In this document: piece by piece, positions 56,586 to 64,000 of the stretch
Numbering within the stretch: the first letter of the stretch is position 1
How the letters are laid out: the number at the start of each line of letters is the position of its first letter
Assembly (NCBI RefSeq): GCF_964340395.1
Contig: NC_135554.1
Coordinates: 8,350,475 to 8,414,474 of the forward strand
Reading direction: 5' to 3'
Origin: Glandiceps talaboti
Taxonomy: Eukaryota; Hemichordata; Enteropneusta; Spengelidae
Length of the DNA: 64,000 bases
Position numbers and translations under genes: made by a program
Notes under the pieces: model-generated
Seen by the model: only the letters and a program-made list of their open reading frames with translations
Database searches by the model: none
Told to the model about the DNA's origin: nothing

Positions 56586-56680
56586 AAAAGAGGCCATAAG
56601 GATGAGGATTGGGTATTTTGTTTGGATTTTTAATTTATAAAACAGTTCCATCATGGCTTCCTACTTGAAAAATCAATGTA
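56586..56680. mobile_element. Half copy of the 23732-24109 MITE
   Basis: GGCCATAAGGATGAGGATTG and ATAAAACAGTTCCATCATGG match the first 70 bases of the other copy. The second terminal repeat is absent. Confidence 0.6.
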
Positions 56681-57520
56681 AAACGACATTTGCCAAGACC
56701 TTCTCAAGCAAGTGGAGTAGGGCACTTTGAAAGGATTTGTAATGTGTTTTTAAAGCATTGCCTCCGTGATATCTAAAATTTAAAAAGACTCAAAAATTTC
56801 CATTTGATATGTCAAGATAACAAGGTTAGGAAAGGGTAATGTGATATTAGTCATTATATATCTCATGTACCCAGTGGTGAGATTATTTGAGATCTAATTA
56901 TACCTCATCAAGTATGCTTTATGAAAAATTCATAACTTTTAAATTAATTTGTAACGTTTTTTTAACTCCTATTTAGAACACCACGGTAGCTTAATTGATA
57001 ATCTTCGATAATCCCATACACACAACAATAAACAGCTAAAAGAATTATGTGATAATGTCATGTCCACACAAGGGGGGAATAAATTCCCTGCTGTGATATT
57101 TTCACTTGTCATATTATTTACCCACACAGGGTTGCAGACTCTTTAGTTGTTTTTTTTCCAGCTCACTACCTTTCCATACAGCATTTCCTGCCACTTTTTC
57201 AGACTGAACTTAAGTCAATTAAATTTCCTTGCAGGTCTGATAAGAAAGAAAAGCCATTTTCATTTCATTACTTGTACCTGTGTGTGTGTGTATCTTATTA
57301 GGATAGAAAAAAGAAGAAGTTAATTATCTCAGGCCATTTGAGCTCAGCGTGCAAGGGGAAAGGATAATTTAAAAGTGAACTTGGCATACACTGTAATTGT
57401 AAAAGAAGATCAGGCAGAGAAACATCTAGTATAAGTATTGAATCCAGTAATAAATGTATCTCATGCATTTGGTTTATTTAGTATGGGTCTGTGGATACAT
57501 GTACGTGTGTATATACACAT

Positions 57521-57528
57521 TACACACA

Positions 57529-57600
<72 letters not shown>

Positions 57601-58055
57601 GTATGTACATACATGTACTATGCATACATGCAATATACATACATTTTATGTGCATACATACCAGTACATACATATGTACGTACGAACGTAGTACTACGTA
57701 CATACATACGTACGTACGTACGTACATACATACATACATACATACATACACATGTACATACGTACGTACATACATACATACATACATACTTACATATTTG
57801 TACGTATATACAATATACATACATAAATTTATGCACACATTACATGACACATAAATGCACACACATGTACATACATGTACATGCATGCATTTGTACACAC
57901 ATGTACACTCGCACGTACACACACACACACATACATACATACATACATACATACATAAATACATACATACAAATGTATATAACATACATACATGTACATA
58001 CATACATACATACCTACATACATACATACATACATACATGTACATACATGTACAT
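57521..58055. repeat. Compound microsatellite: (CA)n then (CATA)n/(CGTA)n
   Basis: About 75 bases of CA, then long CATA runs with ACGT and ACATGTAC interruptions. Apparent proteins of up to 216 codons on both strands (Tyr/Thr/His/Ile or Cys/Val/Tyr/Met only) are repeat products, not genes. Confidence 0.97.
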
Positions 58056-58856
58056 CCTTACATGTACAAGAAACAGCAAGTACCTAAGGTCTGTTATAAC
58101 ATGATTACATTGATAAACTGTATTCTAAGTACAAGTGTACTGAATAACCAATGACCTACAGTGTACATGTATACAGTTCCTTTTACATCCAGGATTTACT
58201 GTTAGTAGTTGTGTTTGTTATATATGCATTATACAAATGATCTCACCATAGGAATCGCCATGGAATGGTGTTTCCCTTCTACAATTCTATATCAGTGTAC
58301 TACCAGGACATTGTACTGCTTGAATATAAATACATAATTGCAAATCTAGTCACACTGTGGGAGTAAATTGCTTATAACCCTACAGTATACACATGAATGT
58401 TTGAATTGTTTACAATATTCAAAAACCATCACAGTTAGAAACAAAGAAAGACACAGATGTACAAATGTACATACATGTAGCAACAAATGTGAATTGCATA
58501 TGTAGTGTATGTTACATGCGGTCATGTATAGTTACTCTAACTACGTATAATGTGCTTCATCTTGTGTTACCATGGTAACTGCTAGACCTACATCGTACAT
58601 TGATAGGAAAGGACAATGACACTGCAGGTGGATAAATGGATTGAATCAGAAGTAAAAGCTAAGATTGATGTGAGATCGTTTTATGTTCAGTGCCTGCAAG
58701 CAGTGTGCCACTGATATATTGTAAATCCTTGATGAAAGCAAAAGAGGAATGAATACCATCCAGATAAGACATACATGTACTGTTTTATTTGTGTCAGGTG
58801 TCTGCGTTCAAATAGTAACGGGGTAGACTACTTTCTACTCCATGCACCTCATACAT

Positions 58857-59363
58857 TAGTCTTGCTGCTAGACGTTCGGGCTTTCTTTCGATGCTATAAC
58901 TATAAGTTCGCATGTGAGGGCCTGCCCGAACAGTCTAGCGAATGTCATTTTCAGACCGGACATTCCATTGAGATTACGATAAGCGGTGGGTTGGGCCATA
59001 TATGCATATATATACTTTAATATATTCAATCTCTGCATGCAGGTGTTGACAAACACATTTATGTCATTACTATGTCTTATCAGTTTATGGTAATTGTGTT
59101 TGATGAGTGAGTAGACGTTGTCATTCACACATTTTAGGTAACGCATTGGTGGTTATTTTTACAAGCCCCTCCTTAAGATGAATATGCATGAAAATTTAGC
59201 TATTGTCCTCTGTTTGTGCTTGTCGCTAATACGGTTCTCTGATTGGCAGTTATTTATATCCTGATGACATTCGCTAGACCTCGGATGTTCCATCCTCGAT
59301 AGCGTTGTTCGGCTGTGTGTCGTATTTTATCGGAAGAACATCCGAGGGCTAGCTGATAGACTA
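58857..59363 (-). mobile_element. Hairpin-ended element HE1, copy 2, 9-bp target duplication
   Basis: 507 bp, inverse of 38324-38861 with high identity. It is flanked by CTCATACAT (58848-58856) and CTCATATAT (59364-59372), matching at 8 of 9. It starts TAGTCTTGCTGCTAG and ends CTAGCTGATAGACTA. Confidence 0.88.
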
Positions 59364-59956
59364 CTCATATATGTCCCTGTCACCATGGTAAATTGTGACC
59401 TACATGCACCACTTTATAACAGAGCAAAGTACATGTACATATATGCACTAGCCTGTACAATGTATATATGACGTGTATAATGTGTCACTGAATCTGTGAG
59501 TGCTCATTCCACCAACCAACTTGCGTTGGCAGCCAATCAGACTAGATAAATTAGGATGTGAAATTATCCCCCTAGGTTGACTGGTCATGGTGAGGAGTTA
59601 TTACTGTACACTGTGCTACGTAGGTGGAGGGTCTATGGCTATGCCGCGCTGTTTGATTATTCAAATTGAGTCAGCTGTAAATGTACTAAACTGCAATGAG
59701 TGCAAGAGTTAACATTATTTATGAATTACATGTAATGCAAATGTTAAAAATTTACACAACATACATGTACGGTATGATTTTGCAGATAATGGCTCTTTGG
59801 GGGTATGGCTAAATTGTCCGTTTGTTATGGCTACTCATCATACAAGCTGGTAGTTAGAACAAGTCACAGATCTGGCAATGTAAACAGGCGAAGTACGTGT
59901 ACAATAACAGCCACAGGCGTTATTGGAGTTTAAATCCATGTACGAGGCTGTGATTA

Positions 59957-60025
59957 TGAATATGATATGATATGATATGATATGATATGATATGATATGA
60001 TATGAATATGATATGATATGGTATG
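59957..60025. repeat. (ATATG)n microsatellite
   Basis: About twelve near-perfect ATATG pentamers. Confidence 0.93.
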
Positions 60026-60715
60026 GTGTTCCTCTACAGAGGCTGATGTCACATGGTATACTACATAACCTTATTACTATCACTATAGATCCATTGTGCA
60101 GCAAATTTTAAAAAAGCAAAGTACATATAACATTGTACATGTACATGTACTTGTAGACAAACCAGTCAATATCAAGTACACCTGTGCATAATAAAGTTAA
60201 AACTTTCGTGCATTCTTTTATTACACATGATGTCATTGAGCACATTTTTGCAGAAATATGCTATGTACCGTATGTACACTTATACATGTAACTTATTTGT
60301 AAAGTTTAGCATAACCCGGCCAGAGACATGGTTACATATGTGTGAAGGCCCTGGATGTCAAGGCCAGGTTTAATACTAGTTTACATGAGCAACAAAAATG
60401 TTTGGATGTGTTTACATGTGCAGCTTTGTATACATGTAAACAAATGTAAGAACTTAAAATGTTGAACTAAGAAGTACAGAGATCATACTACAGTATAGAT
60501 TGTAATGTTTGTTTGATGACAGCCATATTTGCCATCACGCCCGTCCTATAAAACGAACATGTGTATCTCGTTTCTGTTTCCAGGGTGCTGAACTCAAACA
60601 GAAACAGTTACATACGATACGACCCCAAGGACAGCAATCACCATTTTCCAGGGTCCTATATTTATTGCAAAAAAATGTGTATTCAGCTGATTATACACTT
60701 ACAAAATTGAGTTTT

Positions 60716-61160
60716 AAAATTTCAATTTGTAGTTATCAGTATCACGTAATGAAGAAAGACAGCTTTATTGGAAAATGTTGTGAATACTGCTCAGATACAG
60801 TTACATGTACATACTGTATTACATGTATGATCACTGCTGGCATAATCATTTTACATCAAGGATTACCATGCATATATTTGTATGCATAACAAATCAATGG
60901 ACTTTCGTAGGTAGCCAGGAAGATGGATATACACAATTTTCAATTTGTTGTGTGGAAATGTAATGAAGAAAGACAATATAGATTTTATTGGAAAACACTG
61001 TGAATACTGTTCACAACAAATAACAGTTACATATCATCACTGCTGGCAATGATCACTTTGCCTCAAAACTTCAAAGATTACCACAGTGTATATGATGTCC
61101 ATACAAAATTAATAGACTCTCTTTGTTGACTGTTTTCAGAACGGCAGCCAGGAAGACGGT
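60716..61160. repeat. Tandem duplication covering an intron end and exon start
   Basis: Copy 1 (about 60716-60924) and copy 2 (about 60938-61160) share ATGAAGAAAGACA, TTATTGGAAAA, TGTGAATACTG, ATCACTGCTGGCA and AGCCAGGAAGA. Copy 2 contains the real acceptor and first codons of the exon at 61140. Copy 1 has CTTTCGTAGGTAGCCAGGAA, a decayed version. Confidence 0.75.
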
Positions 61161-61221
61161 GGTATCTTATTGCAGTTGTTGTTAGCCGGGGAGTATGAAT
61201 TTAGATTACTTTGCCCAACAG
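61140..61221 (+). CDS. Internal exon of an unrecognised gene (RWD/UBC-like?)
   Basis: The exon reads NGSQEDGGILLQLLLAGEYE and FRLLCPT between TTTTCAG and G|GTGAGT. The alternating hydrophobic pattern then YP in the next exon resembles RWD/UBC-fold domains (beta strands then a YP motif). This is a fold-level guess only. It starts in phase 0, compatible with the exon at 34605-34703. Confidence 0.6.
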
Positions 61222-61429
61222 GTGAGTAACCAGGCATCATTTGGCATCCTTCCCACACCGGTCTAATTTTCAAGTAGTTTATTGGAAAGTGGTTCATGTA
61301 GTATGTACATTATATAGTCAGCTGATACATTTATTTCACCCAGAGTAAATGTTCTGATAACAAGAAAAGTTTTCCACAAGTGGCAGTACGAATAATAGTA
61401 GCATTAGATTTCAAATTTTGTGTTACATT

Positions 61430-62100
61430 TTAAGATTTTGTTGATAATTAGAATGTCTCTTGTTCTTATTCTCTAAATCATGATCAGATAATTTGCATTG
61501 TAATTGATGATAATGCATATTTAAGTTATGCTTGATATTTGTTGATAATTAAATGACAATGTGTTGATAATAACATATTTTGCTGATGTGGGATATGTCC
61601 TATTCTACTCTCTGAATTATGATTATCAAACGAAAACTGCATGATTGGCATTTGTAATAAATAATATTAACATAATATTTGATATTTGTTGATAATGAGA
61701 ATGTGTTGATGATACATGTACATGTTTTGTTGATAATTAGAATATGTCCTATTCTACTCTCTAAATCATGATTATCGAACGAAAACTTCATGACTTGCAT
61801 ATTTTTGTTTATTTGTCAAATTTTATTGATATTTCGAATTTATAGAAGATAATACATATTTTGTGGATAATTAGAATATGTCTGATTCTACTCTTTAAAT
61901 CATGAACATCATAACAATGTACAACTTTCATATTTATAGTAAATAATGTGTTACATTTCATATTTGCTTGATAATTAGAAAGTGTTGTGTTCTCTATTCC
62001 CAAAATCATGATTATCAAATAAAAGTGCATGATTTCCACTAATTTTGCAATTTATTTTGCATATTTATATTTTATCTTGTTTTTTGTCGATAATGAGAAT
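61430..62100. repeat. Degenerate tandem repeat, ~110-130-bp unit, ~5 units
   Basis: Recurring blocks are TTTGTTGATAATTAGAATAT, TCCTATTCTACTCTCTAAAT, CATGATTATCAAACGAAAAC and TGCATGATT. It lies in the intron between the exons at 61140 and 62258. Confidence 0.75.
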
Positions 62101-62257
62101 ATGTAACTGTAATAAATAGTATCCTACACGATATATCAGATGGCAATCTTTAAACTCAAAACGACAAACGGTAACTGTGATATTTTACCCCAGACATTTC
62201 CAACACTATCAAAATAACTAAACTGTCACCATTATATCGGCTCTTTTTCCTCAACAG

Positions 62258-62334
62258 ATTATCCACATCATGAAGATAACTTCTTTGTCGAATCGGGGCC
62301 TGCTGTCAGGTTGTGGTGCAATGCACTTAACGAG
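62258..62334 (+). CDS. Next internal exon of the same unrecognised gene
   Basis: The split codon gives D, then YPHHEDNFFVESGPAVRLWC and NALNE. It lies between CTCAACAG and GAG|GTAACT and ends in phase 0. It joins in phase with 61140-61221 to give LLCPTDYPHHEDNFFVES. Further exons are presumably right of the window. Confidence 0.6.
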
Positions 62335-63265
62335 GTAACTATGGCAACCATTACTGTAGAACATCAGCACATTTGCATAATTATGCATAAACTAAAGCAT
62401 GTGATAACAGCATGCTGCAGCAAAATGATATTCATGTGCACATTTCTGTAGAATTATATTGTTACGGTAGCAAAACAAGATATCATTATTTATATACATT
62501 GCTGTAGATTATTAAATTTACACATATCTAGTAAAACGGATGGTAACAGCAGGTTAAACTTGCAGCAAATCAAGATATTCATATATGCACATTTCTGTAC
62601 AGTAGCTTATTGGCACATTTTACATAATGTGCCGAAAACTCATGTGTAAACAACATTTTGTCCCAAACCTGGACATCATTATGTAAATTTCTAATTGATT
62701 TCCAGACTCTTCAAGTTCAAGTGACAAACTTGTACTTTGTACTTTGTACTTTGTATGTACTGTAGCACATGCTGTATTTCCTAGGGAGCTGAAAATGTAT
62801 TTCATGATAAGAATCAAAATTTGGACTGTCGGTGTCACTTTCCACATTAATCACACACAAAAAAAGAAGGTAACATGAGTGCTGAACCTTTGTAATTTCT
62901 GCCCAAATGCAATTAACAGTTCAAACCACAGCATTAATAAGGTTAGAATAGGATCTAAATAGACTTCTAACTCTAGAGGCTATCATTATAGATGGTAAAT
63001 GTCAAAAGCCACATCTTACGAAAATTAGCACACCATCTACTCAATGCATCCATCCTAACCATTTGTCATTGAACGTGTTACCATACCTTTAACAACACTA
63101 GGATGAAGCCACGTCAAGTTTATACAACTTTGACATACATGTACATGTCTTTCAAAGAAAGAGCGATAAAACAAAGCCACATGAAATTTCTTATATAACT
63201 GACTTGTGTTTCAAGTTGCTACAGGATGGGATCTTTTACTTGGTATGTTTACACAGGGATGAAAT
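62335..63265. other. No exon recognised; probable intron
   Basis: Contains a short TTTGTAC tandem near 62735-62755. Nothing else is supported. Confidence 0.45.
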
Positions 63266-63632
63266 TAGTAGTAGTCCAGGGCACATAGACTACTAAACGT
63301 TGTATCTAGACTACCAAATTAGCAGTACATGTAGTCCAGGGCACATAGACTGCTTAACATTGTATCTAGCCTACCAAATTAGCAGTAGTCCAGGGCACAT
63401 AGACTACTAAACATTTGTACCTAGAATACCAAATTAGCAGTAGTTCAAGGCATATAAACTACTAAACTATGTATCTAGACTACCAAATTAGCAGTAGTCA
63501 CAGACACATAGACTACTAAACATTGTATCTAGACTACCAAATTAACAGTAGTTCAGGGCACATAGACTTCTAAACATTGTATCTAGACTACCAAATTAGC
63601 AGTAGTCCAGGGCACATAGACTACTCAATCTG
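63266..63632. repeat. 54-bp minisatellite, about 7 units
   Basis: The unit contains AGTAGTCCAGGGCACATAGA and CTAGACTACCAAATTAG. It is the same family as 6166-6325; a stray part unit is at 63800-63843. The left edge ACAGGGATGAAATTAGTAG resembles the hAT-like MITE end. Confidence 0.93.
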
Positions 63633-64000
63633 ATTAAAATCCGATGTAGATGTTGGCTAATCGTTCATTGCTATTTTACTTTCGTTATTTTGCCTGAATT
63701 GACCTTCGTGGTACATGTTTACGTTTTTATCCTGATCGCCTCCTAGAGTTACATCTGAACTGGCGCCCATGTACCCACGCCGTTCTGCTCAGTGAGCCAC
63801 ACAGACATAGACTACTAAACATTGTATCTTGACTACCAAGTTTGTAATGTAGCAGACTACATGGACATATAGTATATTAATGATGTAAAAGACAATCTTC
63901 TATAAGTGAATTATAGCCTGTGAAAGAGCATGTCCAGTAACTAATTAGATGATTCAAAGTGTGTTAGTTTAAGCATGTTGCAGTGACAGTAATAACCAAG

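Noticed and set aside
57438-58154. Frames of up to 216 codons on both strands
   Set aside because: They are translations of CA and CATA microsatellites with only a handful of residue types.
63690-63800. Possible tRNA-derived SINE head on the minus strand
   Set aside because: Weak A-box and B-box resemblance only; no cloverleaf and no second copy in the window.

Overview
The window is metazoan nuclear DNA. It is AT-rich, most genes are split into short exons with GT-AG introns, and it is dense in short inverted-repeat transposons (MITEs), minisatellites and homopolymer C/G runs. The protein similarity of the host gene to vertebrates, plus the repeat load, suggests an invertebrate deuterostome (hemichordate or cephalochordate), but the species cannot be fixed from the sequence alone.

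Left part (1-26873, + strand): a nearly complete SASS6/SAS-6 gene (centriole cartwheel protein). Seventeen coding exons can be placed from 649 to the stop codon at 26871-26873. They give about 696 residues, and only the first ~20 residues (exon 1, presumably left of the window) are missing. The head domain, long coiled coil and conserved C-terminal motifs are all present. Introns carry foldback repeats, minisatellites, a 5'-truncated LINE, and one large guest.

The guest (7821-16962) is the most interesting object. It is a 9.1-kb DNA transposon in the intron between SASS6 exons 9 and 10, in the same orientation as the gene. I delimit it by 22-bp imperfect terminal inverted repeats (18/22, CAGTC...GACTG) and a 3-bp TGT target duplication. 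It carries one open frame of 2239 codons with, in order: a ubiquitin-like domain ending in GGG-K, two Cys/His clusters, a coiled coil, an OTU-protease-like domain whose catalytic Cys position is Ser, a transposase-like core with GDWH and DEAHEM motifs, an XPG/PIN nuclease with a full set of acidic residues, and a Zn3Cys9 CXC domain. The XPG nuclease, Cys-rich finger and short target duplication fit the Academ superfamily (AcademX type). The Ubl plus OTU pair inside a transposase is what I do not recognise as described. The 5' end of the frame appears to be read in another phase from a spliced upstream exon.

Middle part (26874-34570): no gene recognised. It holds the SASS6 3' flank, a hAT-type MITE with a perfect 8-bp target duplication, other MITEs, and large inverted repeats.

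Right part (34571-64000): a promoter-like block (NRF1 site, YY1-type start) and a clear first coding exon at 34605-34703, then about 26 kb of repeat-rich sequence, then two clear exons at 61140-61221 and 62258-62334. All three are phase-compatible and may belong to one unrecognised gene, possibly RWD/UBC-like, continuing past the window. Between them lie a 39-bp minisatellite, a pair of oppositely oriented hairpin-ended elements with 9-bp target duplications, several degenerate satellites and long CA/CATA arrays. Most small open frames in this region are by-products of repeats.
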